DNA of 64,000 nucleotides from Prostheceraeus crozeri (Eukaryota > Platyhelminthes > Polycladida > Euryleptidae), in the NCBI GenBank assembly GCA_907163375.1, contig CAJQUW010012946.1:62001-126000 (forward strand), read 5' to 3'. Positions 1 to 10,306 of this stretch are shown here, piece after piece. The notes below the pieces were generated by a model. That model was not told the origin of the DNA, did no database searches, and was given only the letters and a program-made list of their open reading frames with translations. Numbering within the stretch: the stretch's first letter is position 1; each line of letters opens with the position of its first letter. The translations under genes and the position numbers were made by a program.

Positions 1-1
1 C

Positions 2-523
2 TGGGACTCAGACCGTTGTCACATTAGTGATACCACCAAGAAGCAATTGAAGAAACTACAGATTGACGTGACCGTGATTCCAGGCGGGTGCACCAAATTC
101 ATGCAGGCCCCGGACGTCTACTGGAATGCCCCATTCAAGGCCAAAGTCAGACAGTTCTACGAGAATTGGATGTTGCACGGCGAGAAGAGCTACACCAAAT
201 CCGGCAACATGCGAGCGCCATCAATGGAAGTATGCTTGAAATGGATTGTCGATGCCTGGTATCAGCTGCCGAAGGATCTGATCATCAAGTCATTCAAAGG
301 ATGCGGACTGACCAACGCTCTCGACGGCTCGGAGGATTGCCAGATCCATTGTTTCAAGCCAGACTCGGACGGTCCAATTCAGACTGGTTTGTAACTTCTC
401 CGGCAAGCCCGAGCCAATGCTGGTGTCGAGCGTGGAATCAATCAGAACTTTGACGATGATGCTGAAGGTGATGCGAATGACAAGGACAGCTACAACAGCG
501 ACGTGCCACTTGATTTTCACTAG
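2..523 (+). pseudogene. pogo/Tigger-type DDE transposase, C-terminal part, cut by the window edge
   Basis: The frame is open from the first bases of the window. It begins with a WDSDRCH stretch, where the second catalytic Asp of pogo-group DDE transposases sits, then runs through VIPGGCTKFMQAPDV, WNAPFKAK, a TKSGNMRAPS block, and a DGSEDCQIHCFK block. These are the conserved C-terminal blocks of pogo transposases of the type common in animals. An in-frame TAA at 392-394 interrupts the frame. The same frame then continues to an Asp-rich acidic tail (FDDDAEGD) and ends at TAG 521-523, so the nonsense codon is probably a decay mutation. The N-terminal DNA-binding part lies outside the window. 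Confidence 0.85.
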
Positions 524-804
524 TGAGTTTGTGATTTCCAACCAGTGATTACCGGTAACCTGTGTTTGCTAACTTTTGTCAAATAGATATATGCAGAGTT
601 CTTATGTTACATGTTTTCGCTCTTCATCTATAAAATTTACAGATTTAAGATAAAAATTACTGAAAATTTCATCTCTAAATTCTGATCAGCTAGTCGAAAA
701 ATAGAACGGCACCTCTAATTGACCGGTACCTCTAATTAAACGGCAGTGCGGGGAAAGGTTTGAAAAATAAAGCGCCATGCCGTTCAAATAGAGGTTTTAC
801 GGTA
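524..804 (+). repeat. 3' non-coding end and terminal inverted repeat of the pogo element
   Basis: Downstream of the transposase, the stretch around 695-804 holds short inverted pieces of a CGGCA...CCTCTAATT type and ends with gccgttcaaatagaggtttt followed by acggtata. A short GC-containing end next to TA is typical of pogo terminal repeats. The partner terminus lies outside the window, so the exact boundary is an estimate. Confidence 0.5.
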
Positions 805-869
805 TATGCAATAAAAATTCACCATCTTCGCAGAATAGTGGTTCACTATTCCGAATACTGAAATAGAAC

Positions 870-1018
870 TGTGGACATGGCGTGGAAATGCTCGGGTTCA
901 ACGTTGCGAAGCTAAGAAATCCTCAATAACTAAATGCAAGGAAAATAAATTTGATGATAAACTCATGAAACTTGTTGAGATATTTTCAGCGAAAGATTTC
1001 TAAATCCGCGTGAAATTT
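870..1018. repeat. Dispersed repeat, copy 1 (partner at about 29512-29710)
   Basis: The stretch contains gacatggcgtggaaatgctc followed by an AACGTTGCGAAGC block and a run rich in 'catgaaac.tg.tgag'. A related order (gacatagcgtgggaatgctc, then a GCAACGTGGCTAGGC block, then 'catgagaaacttatgaaat') recurs near 29512. No coding capacity is seen. It is probably a short interspersed or miniature element. Confidence 0.4.
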
Positions 1019-1019
1019 C

Positions 1020-1830
1020 ATGAGGAATTTCGTGAGAGAGGTTTTAGATTTTTTACAACATTTGATTGATGGCAGTAATCCCCACAATTTGATTGTTGCT
1101 GGTGACATAAACGATTTAAGGAAGCATTTTTCAGATTTTTGTGTGACATATAGTACTTTCAAGGAATTGGTTCTTCAACCAACTCGCAGTGCGAAATTTC
1201 CGAGACATTATTGCCGTCTCTGACTCACTATCCTAGACTTCTTGAGAATACCTCGCTCCACTATAGGTCGTTTTGACCATGTAGGGATCTTGGCTAGATC
1301 ACAAGCCCCCAAACCTGTGGTAGCCACTAAGGTCAAAACCCGTTCCTTCACCTCCGCTTCATTTGGCTCAATGCCGTCTTGCCTTAGCCTCTGTTGACTG
1401 GAGTATTATTTTCCATTCTCATCTACCCGGTTTTGCTGGTCCTAATGTCAACCAAATTGCCTCGAAGTTCCAATTTGTCTGTCATAATTTCTATAACATC
1501 TTTTTCCGGAGAGAACTGTTCGGATGAGAAACACTGACTAGCCGTGGTTGACTCCCACTTTAAAGGTGCTCTCAGATGATCGCGATAAATCCCTTTCTCG
1601 CAGTAGCAAGGTCAAGTACATGTACATGTATTTGAGACAGAGGTTAATTGATGAAGCTTCTAGGGCCAAGCGTCATTTTCTTTCCAACCTTTCCGCTGGG
1701 TCAACCAACGCAGATAACTGGAAAAAAATCAACTCCTGAGTTCGCAAGAATTCTAACTGCAAGATCGATGAAAAGTTGACTCTTGAAATCAATGATGGTT
1801 TCAAGCCGAATTTTCTTACATCTGATATTG
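1020..1830 (+). pseudogene. Decayed LINE: end of endonuclease and start of reverse transcriptase region
   Basis: A conceptual read gives LIVAGDINDL, the GD-N block of the LINE AP-like endonuclease (EEP fold), followed by a LVLQPTRS block (the usual ..V..PTR.. motif). Farther on, in other frames, 'VDWSIIFHSHLPG' and 'SDDRDKSLSRSSKVKYMY...AKRHFLSNLSAGS..NADNWKKINS' match the linker before the RT domain in CR1/jockey-like LINEs. Several stops and frame changes (for example TGA at 1221-1223) show it is dead. The RT core itself is absent, so the copy is truncated on both sides. Confidence 0.65.
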
Positions 1831-1839
1831 ATTGATTTT

Positions 1840-3299
1840 ATCAATAATATATATAGAAATTCACAAGCACAATAATTATGTTACACTTTAGATAAATAAA
1901 CAGTGGATGCAGAACTTATCTACTTCATCGAATTCGGCAATTTCATTTCTAAATGACGAGTAGCCTACAGACTGCAAGAGGACAGCAAATTTCATTTAAT
2001 GTTTTGATATAGATACGAAAAAAATATGTGCCAAATTCTTGAAATAGGACTTTGATAATTGATTGACTTTTATTCCTTACTGGTAAGTTTCAAGGTGTTT
2101 TTGTTTGAATTTGAGATGAAATTCCTTTATTCAATACAGGTGCCGTGGAAATGTCTTTCTCCATTTTATTTCCATGCGGCCAGGAATTGCATTTCCCTGC
2201 ATTTTGCTCCTTAGCAGCTGTGATCTCGTGGATGGCTGCCTATTGATTGCGTCACATGCAAAGTAGCCGCCTTATATTTCATGCATTATAAATGCTATTG
2301 TGTAAAAGGATGAATTGTTGAATAATATCTTCTCTCTCACAGGTATGATGATTGACTTGACAGTAGTGAGGTATGCATATCGTGATTTGACTATATCGTT
2401 CATCTGTAATTTGTTCTGACAGACTGGTGATAATATGGAACACTCCCTAGGTTTCAATGACCATGTTGCAAGAAGTCCTGCTACAAGTCTCCACATAAAT
2501 GTGTTTTTCTGGAGATAATGTAATCGCATAATAATTTGTAAAATGTTAATGTCATTGTAGAAGCTATATATGTAATTAACACTTATGCAGTGGTGTTAAC
2601 TACATAAGTTACTCGGATAATGACGACAACCATTGGATTTTATTGAAGGATTTCAGGCAGCCATCCTGCCATGAATCCTACATAGGAATAATAAAATTAA
2701 TAGCAGAACATCCCTGCAGAGGTGTTTACGGTGTAGGATGACATGAACGTCCAGGATTGAAACTTTCAGCATTAACACGTTGAGCACCGGTTCTGTATTT
2801 CCACATGACGAGCAGTGCTCGTCATTCCTTTCATTGTCATATCTGCCAATTTTCGCACGAACAATAGCACCTTGATGAGCAGTGCTCGTCATTCCTTTCA
2901 TTGGATTAACGGTTAATACTGAAGCAAACGAAGTTGCCAGGAATATCAATGCACTGTAAACTGTAAACAGCCACTTGTCAGACAATTTATCAGTCAAATC
3001 AGCATTTTGGCTGATGCTACATAATATTATCATATAAATTTCCTGCTTATCAGACAATTTTTGTCTCATCGCACGGATTAATTTGTATTATTACGTTTAC
3101 TGCATATCATACTACGTATGACTAATATATACACTTTTATCAAAATTGGATGGTATCCTTGATAATTTTCGATTACAAGAATATCCAATGCTTAAATAAG
3201 TAGGGTTCTTTTGAAGTACTTGAAGGCATTGGAATAACCGGTCTGAATATTTGACATATTGATGCCATCTTTTAATTCTGTTTTTACTATGTTCTTTAC
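1840..3299. other. No gene recognised; short tandem duplication inside
   Basis: AT-rich sequence with only short, unconvincing open frames on both strands. The one structured item is a direct duplication of about 66 bp: gagcagtgctcgtcattcct at about 2812 recurs at about 2878. Each copy contains a perfect palindrome, gagcagtgctc. A 138-codon minus-strand frame (2653-3069) runs through this duplication but has no recognisable domain. Confidence 0.5.
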
Positions 3300-4150
3300 A
3301 ACTTTCAAGGGTATATATACTTCCCGAAAGTTGACAGCAACAGAACGAAAGACATCTTGGAAGATATCAGATTAGTTCATAATCTGTATATAACAATGCT
3401 TGTGTGAGTGAGTTGGACAGCGGTAGAACAGATATGATTGCGAGTGTCCAGATATACTGTAAATAGCTAGTGTCAAATCGTTCTAGTGTCATTACTTCTA
3501 GAAAAATAGACAGGCTGATTGTGACAGCTATCTGCTCAAATCTCCTATCGATCTATCTGCTCTCCAATCACGTTCTACTACATCTGCTGTCTAACGAGCA
3601 TGTGGAATTCCGAGCCGGAATGCGCCGTTGCCGCAATCAAAGCAAACTCACCTCAAAGCGTTGATATGCAGAATCGAAACTGGAATTCAAAGTGCGCGCG
3701 TTGTGGACATTGCGGTTGTTCTATTAGTTAAAATGCATCAATACTGAATTTTGTTAACTTGGCTCATCCAGAGCTATATAAGCTGTCGTTTGTAAAATAA
3801 ACAGCACGGACGTGTGAGAGTATTAAACTTGTTTTAAATACTCAGTTGTGGGCTAGAGCACTGATATTTTGTGTGGTGATTGTCTCATCTTGTCTGGTCT
3901 GAACAGCCACTTTTGGCTGCTATTTTGTCTGATTTTTGGCTGTCTACTGTTTACAGTGTACTGTATCACTTATAATCGCACGTTGGCGCTCGAGACCTCT
4001 GTTCACGCGCAGAGATTTTGGTTTACTGTCGGCAGCAGTAGAAACCAGAATCGGCCTAACCGAGCAGAGAAAGCAGAAATCAAAAAAAGTGAGTTGAAGA
4101 AGCATAATTACTTCTTCTATTATCAGAAATTAACGGCATTTAACCCCTAA
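3300..4150 (+). other. LTR-like regulatory stretch, no gene assigned
   Basis: At 3770-3845 the order gagctatataagctg (TATA box), then aaaataaacagcac (polyadenylation signal), then gtgtgagagtattaaactt resembles the U3/R/U5 boundary of a retrotransposon LTR. The downstream frame 3869-4150 (starting TTG or GTG) has no domain I recognise. I see no primer-binding site, gag or pol in the window, so a solo LTR is only a guess. Confidence 0.2.
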
Positions 4151-4774
4151 GTTTTGGAAACTCTGACACAGGTATAATGTCCATAGGTGAGAATTATCTT
4201 CGTTCGATGCACAGACTATCTTGTTGCTGTATCATGACTCGCTGTGGCAGCCAGGGTCGGAACCGGTCGGAACCGGCCGGGCCGGTGTATTCAAAACCAG
4301 CCGGTCGGTGGCCGGCTTATTAAAAATTGCCCGATCGGCGATGGGACGGCGGCTGGCGTCTCTGTAGCCGACCAGTTGGTCAAGGCTTTGATCGTCAGAC
4401 ATTAGTTGGTGAACTGATGTTATTACACATTACTCAATTTCCACATGGCATACATGCAATGCATGAATGGTAGGCCGACCGGTGCTCCGTATGAACGATA
4501 GTTACCTACTAGAATGCAATATTGCACAATGCAATGATTCGCACTTTGATATAATGCTTAGTACGATACTCGATACAAGTACAAGCAGTAATACAAATAA
4601 CCAGTGATACTCGCAATGACTTATTTGATAATCTAATGAGTTGTAGGCCTGTTTTATAGTTTATTACGATGTTAACTGCATTTTCAAAGTCAATCAAACA
4701 CAAGCAAGCTGCAAGCATATAATCAAAATGATGACCCAAACGGACATTGATGTTACAACAACATTGGTACAATA

Positions 4775-5245
4775 GCAATATAAAGTATAAAGTCCTTCAG
4801 TGGTATAGTTCTCTTCAAAATTTCTTTATTGGCAAGCTTTTGGGTGATCCCAATATGAAAGAAGGTTTTCATATGCTCAGCAACGACACGTTCAACCGAG
4901 ACTGCGTGGAGTTGCAGTAGACCGCGTGTGGAAGTCTCTCTATCGGTGACTGCTTCGTTCTGTACTTAAGCATTTCGTGTTTTATGTATTACTTTTATTG
5001 TTCTGTACTCAGTAGTATCTTAATGTGTTTTAGTTTGTTGGTAGAGTGTAGTGGACAGTAGCGTGGCTTGTGACCTTGGCGTCAGTTGAGTGCCGTGTTT
5101 TTAAGTAATTTGTGTTTAACAGTGATTGTGCATGTTTGCCAGCTTGTCTTGTTCACTCTCAACTTGTCGTACCTGAGGAAGGGTGGATCACCCGAAAGCT
5201 TGTCAATAAAGAAATTTCGAAGAGAACTATACCACTGAAGAATTT
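4775..5245. repeat. Inverted repeat of Penelope-like (pLTR) type
   Basis: The arm at about 4775-4847 (ccttcagtggtatagttctc, then ttctttattgRcaagcttt, then gggtgatcc) is repeated inverted at about 5183-5245, where aataaagaaatttcgaagag precedes aactataccactgaag. The spacer of about 330 bp has no coding content beyond short frames. Paired inverted ends with an AATAAA signal and a 'ctgaggaa...cccgaaagc' core resemble the ends of Penelope-like elements. Two further inverted dimers of that class in this window contain GIY-YIG coding sequence, but this one does not, so the class is inferred. Confidence 0.4.
5172..5195 (+). other. Hammerhead-ribozyme-like core motif
   Basis: The string cctgaggaagggtggatcac followed by ccgaaagc fits CUGANGA, then a GGGTG/CACCC stem, then GAAA. 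This is the catalytic core order of hammerhead ribozymes, which are known from Penelope-like element ends. One unpaired A sits before the stem. I could not confirm stems I and III, so this is a motif, not a proven ribozyme. Confidence 0.25.
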
Positions 5246-5837
5246 TTACTTTATGCTAGCTTCGTTCTCGAGAAGAAGGAACAATGTACAATAGCAATAG
5301 GGGAGCGAGGGGTAATAGCGGACGTTTTCGGGAATGCTCAAATTTCAAGCAGTTATCCCAGTCCAAATAAAGTTTCCTGTCTGATGTGATATCTTAGGAA
5401 TATGCTTGTCATATAGATGCAATTATAGACACGTAGCTTAATTGTTCAAGCATTGGGAGCACTTTGAAAATTGACCCCACTGTTCGCAATAGCGGACAGG
5501 TGGCGGGGAAGAGCGGACAGTGAAAAATATTTGATTGAATATACTCATAAACATGTAATTACATCTTATCGTTACGTCAGAATATTCTAGCATACCATAA
5601 AGTATTCAAAAGAACAAAAATCAAGGCACTTGTACAAAAAGGAATATTATTGTAATTACTATTACAAAACAAAAAGAAGGGATAGACTAAGGCCTACATC
5701 AGAAAATGAAATTCGTGTAGATGTTTGAGTTATCGAGTAAATCACTCTAAAATTACATTGCGATTGCAATTATGATATTAATAATGCAAAATAAATTTGC
5801 TTAGTATTGATTATTGATATATGCCTGCAACACACGA

Positions 5838-6450
5838 TCACAATCCTCGACGACAAAAGTCGCATATGTATTCCCCGTGTGATCCACATGGACCACTACC
5901 ATAGTCTGTGCAACTTTCGTGTGCCCATTTGTCGCAACCTCTACATTTTATCCAGTCTTCAGATAGCGGTTCATGATATTCATCGTGACAAAATATGCAG
6001 TACCAAATTCTGTCAGATGTCGTTCCGGTAACGGTCACTTTCTTCTTTTTCTTGGTTTCAGTTTTCTTAGTTGACGTAGTAGACCCATTTTTGCCTTTGG
6101 TCTTAGTTTTGACACTGAGAAATCCGCTCTTAATAGATGGCGAAGTCAAAATCTCTGACTGACCACATTTTCGTTTTCTGGTTGTATGAGTTCTTGCAGC
6201 CTTTGGAAGGGGGAATATGTCCTGAATAGAAGCATCCAAATTATTCGAAGTAGACGGTGTAGTCTTTCCTTGTTGCTTTTGTAGGTCACTCACCTCGTTT
6301 TCGCCACCCTCCGTATTTTTAGCTTCCTCACAAAGTCTGTCAGCTTGATGCTCCTCTGCCTCATTTGAATTTTGCAGCAGTGCATCGGTTTCATTGTCGT
6401 TTGATGGTGTTAATGTGTCTGCTGGACAAAATTCGTCGTTTTGAAATATC
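5838..6450 (-). pseudogene. Tigger transposase, C-terminal part with PHD zinc finger
   Basis: Read on the minus strand from the insertion site, this segment continues the transposase frame. It passes through an acidic linker, a Lys/Thr-rich basic region (TKTKGKNGSTTSTKKTE), and a PHD finger: WYCIFC, then C-x2-C (CRGCDKWAH), an ESC, and ending CDFC, i.e. Cys4-His-Cys3 spacing. A C-terminal PHD finger is known in some animal pogo-type transposases and may bind histone tails. The segment itself has no stop before its natural end at 5838. It is cut off from its N-terminus by the 19.45-kb Polinton. Confidence 0.8.
6445..6450. repeat. Polinton target-site duplication, left copy (AATATC)
   Basis: AATATC directly precedes the left terminus AGTAAT and is repeated directly after the right terminus ATTACT at 25905-25910. 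Six-base duplications are the rule for Polinton/Maverick integrases. Removing one copy plus the element leaves the host transposase frame intact. Confidence 0.93.
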
Positions 6451-6850
6451 AGTAATGGGCAAAAGACCGTTCCAGGACACCATAAATTAAAAAAAATAGT
6501 ATCTTTAAAAACGACATAAATTCATGAATTTAGACCCTTTTTCAGGTTTTTAAGACCTAAATTCATGAATTTAGACGTTTTTATAGATACAGATTTTTCA
6601 AAAAATGGTACTTTTTAAATGGTCTAAATTCATGAATTTTGGTCATTTTTTCAGGTTATGAAGACCTAAATTCATAAATTTAGGCGTTTTTAAAAATACC
6701 CAATTTTCAAATTTTTCAAAATCTCAAATTTGAGAATTACAATTTTTACCTTGTAAATCATGACCGTTCCAGGACACCGAAAATCATAAAAGTTGAGAAA
6801 CTCAAATTCATGAATTTTATCCATCTTACAGGTTTTTTAAAATATATCAT
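6451..6850 (+). repeat. Polinton left terminal inverted repeat
   Basis: About 400 bp are repeated inverted at about 25465-25904. The repeat is internally structured. The 17-mer gaccgttccaggacacc occurs at 6465-6481 and 6762-6778. The 16-bp palindrome taaattcatgaattta occurs at 6517-6532 and 6558-6573, with one-base variants at 6625-6640 and 6667-6682 and a weaker one near 6803. Flanking GTATCTTTAAAAACG and CGTTTTTATAGATAC arms make larger nested hairpins. These sites may bind the terminal protein, polymerase or integrase. Confidence 0.92.
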
Positions 6851-6874
6851 GTGTCTAATAATATTTCTTTAAAA

Positions 6875-7480
6875 ATGGAAGAAACAAAAGTGGAAGAAAC
6901 CGCAAGAATATATCCTTCGTTATCACAGTTAAAAATAAGTGAATTGAATAAAGAAAAACACAAAGATAGAGTACGTTATATGAAAGATAAGGAATCTCAA
7001 TTATTATTAAGATTAGAACATTATAGAAAATTAAGAAACAGATGGACTAAAGTTAAGAATGTAACACAAGGAATTGGAATCTTTATAACAGTAAGTTTAG
7101 GGGTATTCACAATTATAATAACTTCAGGTGTTTTAGTAATTCCAGTAGTTGCTACAGCTTTAACAGGTACGGGTGTTTTTGCAACTTCACTTGTTACAAT
7201 GTTAGATAAATCTTTAATAACTAAGAAACGAAAATCATTAAAAACTAAGCATTTACATATTAAAGAAGTCTATGATAAACTACATTACTACTTTCAAAGA
7301 GTATGTGATGATAATGTTATTACGTTAGATGAGATTGAAAAATTTGATCAAATAGCTAATGAAGTAAATCAAATATCATTTCAATTACAGTCAGAAAAAG
7401 TTGATGATAAGAATAAACAGGATGGCAAAATTTCGAGTAATGGTAAAATTTCTAATGAAGAAAATGATAAAATTTTTTGA
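6875..7480 (+). CDS. Polinton membrane protein of unknown function
   Basis: The ATG at 6875 follows the 'tttaaaaATGG' context shared by other genes of the element; an upstream in-frame GTG at 6851 is less likely. The product is 201 residues. It has a charged N-terminal helix (about 1-60), two adjacent hydrophobic segments at about 65-110 (FITVSLGVFTIIITSGVLVI and VVATALTGTGVFATSLV), then a Lys-rich helical region and a hydrophilic tail of DGKISSNGKISNEEN repeats. It looks like a hairpin membrane-inserting protein. I do not recognise the family. It is the first gene after the left terminal repeat and is intact. The Penelope-like insertion lies 20 bp past its stop. Confidence 0.65.
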   Translation: MEETKVEETARIYPSLSQLKISELNKEKHKDRVRYMKDKESQLLLRLEHYRKLRNRWTKVKNVTQGIGIFITVSLGVFTIIITSGVLVIPVVATALTGTGVFATSLVTMLDKSLITKKRKSLKTKHLHIKEVYDKLHYYFQRVCDDNVITLDEIEKFDQIANEVNQISFQLQSEKVDDKNKQDGKISSNGKISNEENDKIF

Positions 7481-7486
7481 GAAGAG

Positions 7487-7500
7487 CTAAAAACTTTAAG
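7487..7500. repeat. Target duplication of the Penelope-like insertion, left copy
   Basis: The 14-mer CTAAAAACTTTAAG is found here and again at 9238-9251, immediately after the right end of the inverted dimer. This defines the insertion as 7501-9237 within intergenic Polinton DNA. Confidence 0.75.
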
Positions 7501-7787
7501 ATTTTGAAAACGCCTTTGATAGATATCACTTTGTATATAAAGAATAACACCAAGGTATTCATGATGACCCGATATATTTCGCCGGTTCTAGACGTGGGAC
7601 ACACCGGAATGAATGCTGACAGAAGCGTAGTGAACATCGTTATAGGTTAACACGTGACAAGAAGTAAAAATGAATTCTAAGGTAGAAAATAATGTCAATG
7701 CGGATAATACTGATAGACAGAGTACAGAGTAATACATATAAAAGCACAAAAAGGGAGAAAGAAGCTAAAGAAAACACCAGAGAAGTC

Positions 7788-8380
7788 ACCAAGGCAGCAG
7801 TAAGCTAATGACAGTTTCTTTTTGAATGCACAAGTCAGGTTGTTTTACACTGATAAAAAGTGCTTCCAAGACACACAAATGCAGTCTTCCGCGACACTTG
7901 TACTTGTGCTCCATCCATTCAATGTTTCAAAAAGAGATTACAAAATGTCGATCTTGACCACTTTTTTGATGACATTGTGTGATGTTCTATGTGTAACGCT
8001 CGTCTCTAAGTGCCATTCATGGCCATGGCTGGCGTAAAGTTCATGCATGTTAAGTTCTTTTTAAATGATTTTCATTAAATATAAATTATCCTATCTTATC
8101 CTATCTTATCTCCTCAACACAGTAAAGCATGACTTGGCTGGCTTTGATGGGGTACATTGCTGTAAATGACGAGTGATGGCGCTTGCAGCTTTGGAACGTC
8201 GGTCCCCGTTCAGCAACCACCGTGGCACATGCTCAGAAATCCTTTGAGATAGTCTCCTCTCTGTCCGACCGACATACTTGATACCGCAAGTACAGTTGAA
8301 CTGGTACAGTACGTTAGATTCGGCGTCCAATGGGATTCTATCTTTGGGATTCTGGCACAAGAGTGGTTTAGTCACTGGAA
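7788..8380 (-). pseudogene. Inverted second copy of the GIY-YIG endonuclease, interrupted
   Basis: On the minus strand, 8375 to 8106 repeats the endonuclease almost residue for residue (TCGIKYVGRTERRLSQRISE), with Ile replacing Ser before KYVG. The frame stops after FTVLRR, where a 210-bp insertion enters. The remaining C-terminal codons resume at about 7898 and run to about 7788. Confidence 0.75.
7899..8108 (-). mobile_element. Short SINE-like insertion inside the Penelope-like left arm
   Basis: The right arm reads gtgttgaggagatgtcgcgg without a break, whereas the left arm has about 210 extra bp between the matching halves. One end of the insert is a simple tail of TATCC/TATCT pentamers (about 8088-8108). 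No coding sequence is seen. A short unit with a microsatellite tail suggests a SINE or a LINE 3' fragment. Orientation is uncertain. Confidence 0.45.
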
Positions 8381-8389
8381 TTTATATGC

Positions 8390-8974
8390 CGTACGCTTCT
8401 TCTCAACGGTTACCCTCAGAGCCTTATCGACAGGCATAGTATTTTACGCTCCCATGATCCACAGTTTGGACCGAAGAAGAAGATCATCACACTTCGGGTC
8501 CCATTCAAAGGAGATGTGTTGAACAACTACATCAAACGGCAACTAAGACAGGACGTAAGCGCGGTTTACTCTACCGTGGAGCTGCGGGTGGTTCCAGTGA
8601 CTAAACCACTCTTGTGCCAGAATCCCAAAGATAGAATCCCATTGGACGCCGAATCTAACGTACTGTACCAGTTCAACTGTACTTGCGGTAGCAAGTATGT
8701 CGGTCGGACAGAGAGGAGACTATCTCAAAGGATTTCTGAGCATGTGCCACGGTGGTTGCTGAACGGGGACCGACGTTCCAAAGCTGCAAGCGCCATCACT
8801 CGTCATTTACAGCAATGTACCCCATCAAAGCCAGCCAAGTCATGCTTTACTGTGTTGAGGAGATGTCGCGGAAGACTGCATTTGTGTGTCTTGGAAGCAC
8901 TTTTTATCAGTGTAAAACAACCTGACTTGTGCATTCAAAAAGAAACTGTCATTAGCTTACTGCTGCCTTGGTGA
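8390..8974 (+). pseudogene. Penelope-like element, C-terminal linker and GIY-YIG endonuclease
   Basis: The frame opens with an NGYPQSLIDRHS-type block and PKKKIITLRVPFKGD, the linker after the RT. It then gives NVLYQFNCTCGSKYVGRTER (GIY-YIG fold, here LYQ...KYVG), RLSQRISEHVPRWLLNG with the conserved Arg and His, and AKSCFTVLRRCRGRL..LEALFI with the Glu. It ends at TGA 8972-8974. The endonuclease core looks complete, but the RT that should precede it is missing, so the copy cannot be autonomous. Confidence 0.8.
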
Positions 8975-9237
8975 CTTCTCTGGTGTTTTCTTTAGCTTCT
9001 TTCTCCCTTTTTGTGCTTTTATATGTATTACTCTGTACTCTGTCTATCAGTATTATCCGCATTGACATTATTTTCTACCTTAGAATTCATTTTTACTTCT
9101 TGTCACGTGTTAACCTATAACGATGTTCACTACGCTTCTGTCAGCATTCATTCCGGTGTGTCCCACGTCTAGAACCGGCGAAATATATCGGGTCATCATG
9201 AATACCTTGGTGTTATTCTTTATATACAAAGTGATAT

Positions 9238-9251
9238 CTAAAAACTTTAAG
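9238..9251. repeat. Target duplication of the Penelope-like insertion, right copy
   Basis: Same 14-mer as 7487-7500. After it, Polinton sequence resumes with an aaacaaaactttatt-rich spacer leading to the next gene at 9409. Confidence 0.75.
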
Positions 9252-9408
9252 CGAAAATTTAAGCAAAACTTTAATAAACAAAACTTTATTAAACAAAACT
9301 TAAAACGAAAAGATGTCAGACAACAAAGCAATAAAATAATAATTTGTTCAGTAAAATGTCTTTGTTGTATTCCAATGTTACCACAAAATTCAAATATTAT
9401 ATTTAAAA

Positions 9409-10242
9409 ATGGATAAAATTAGAGCTGATAATTTTAAAAGAATAAAACAATTAGAAGAGTTAATAAAACAAAGAAATATTATGAAGGAAAATCATCTTCA
9501 ACATAGAATGATAAAAGCTGGTATTCAATCTGATATGTTTGAAAAAATGCAGCAAACCGAGCAAGTAAAAACTGATTTTGAAAAAACTATGAAACCATTT
9601 AAAACTCTTGAAAAAGAACTTACAAATAATGATAAACAAATTGATATAACAGATCCAGAGCACAAAACTATATTAGATGACTATGGATTACTAGAATCAA
9701 ACATTAATAAGAAATTACCGAAATCTATGCAATTTGAACATTCTATTTCATTTATAGATGGAAAAACAATACCTAGATTTTATCTCGGACAAAAAGAAAT
9801 ATTTCCACAACCTTTTCGAGGTTTAATTTTTTCAACAGATAAATCTCCTTTTAGTTTAGATAGAAATTTTGTTGATCTTTTAAGGTGAGCAGATTTAAAT
9901 AATTATGCTGTAGATGATCTCATAAAATATAAAGCTATGTTAGATAGAGTTGGTGCAGTAAAATCTCTAAGACGTTATAAACAATTAGAAAATTTATTAT
10001 CAACGGGAGTTAAAGTAGGAAAAGGTTTTAAAACAGAAACAACTGTATTTTTACCAGATGATCCACAAGAATTACTAAATAGATTAAATATTTTAATATC
10101 TGCAATAAAAGAAGGACATAATTCTAGTTTCAATGAAATTCATGCTATATTGAAAAGACTGTTAGAAAAGAAGATTCTAAATGAAGAGGATTATAAAAGT
10201 ATAACGAGACATCGGAGATATCTTCCAGGGCTTCGCCCGTAG
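9409..10242 (+). pseudogene. Conserved-looking Polinton protein of unknown role, one in-frame TGA
   Basis: ATG in 'atttaaaaATGG' context. The N-terminal 100 residues are a charged coiled coil, followed by a compact domain (SISFIDGKTIPRFYLGQKEIFPQPFRGLIF...). TGA at 9886-9888 interrupts the frame after FVDLLR. The same frame continues (ADLNNYAVDDLIKYKAML..., VFLPDDPQELLNRLNILISA) to 10242, about 277 codons in all. The arrangement 'fold domain, then GL.., then a C-terminal helical part' is seen in other Polinton hypothetical proteins, but I cannot assign a function. The last codons (GLRP-stop) come from a GC-rich hairpin GGGCTTCGCCC, which may have replaced the original end. Confidence 0.55.
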
Positions 10243-10306
10243 CTGAAATATGTTGTTGTTTTTAATTTTTTATAAAAAATGTTTATTTAAAATTTTTAGT
10301 TAAAAA

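Larger units (their letters stand above)
7501..9237. mobile_element. Penelope-like retroelement, 5'-truncated, with inverted partial copy
   Basis: The plus-oriented right half (about 8381-9237) encodes the linker and GIY-YIG endonuclease of a Penelope-like element. The left half (about 7519-8380) is an inverted copy of the same 3' portion. The outermost bases are GATATCACTTTG and its complement. About 20 bp (attttgaaaacgcctttgat) lie between the left duplication and the inverted arm. Inverted partial copies and variable target duplications are normal for this class. The reverse transcriptase is absent. Confidence 0.8.

Noticed and set aside
2653-3069. 138-codon minus-strand frame
   Set aside because: Spans a simple 66-bp duplication and contains no known domain; likely chance.
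3869-4150. 93-codon frame after the TATA/AATAAA stretch, considered as a retrotransposon gag
   Set aside because: No zinc knuckle, no primer-binding site before it and no downstream pol.
9110-9331. Small frames mirrored at 7452-7637 and 9123-9416
   Set aside because: They come from the inverted arms of the Penelope-like dimer and have no conserved domain.
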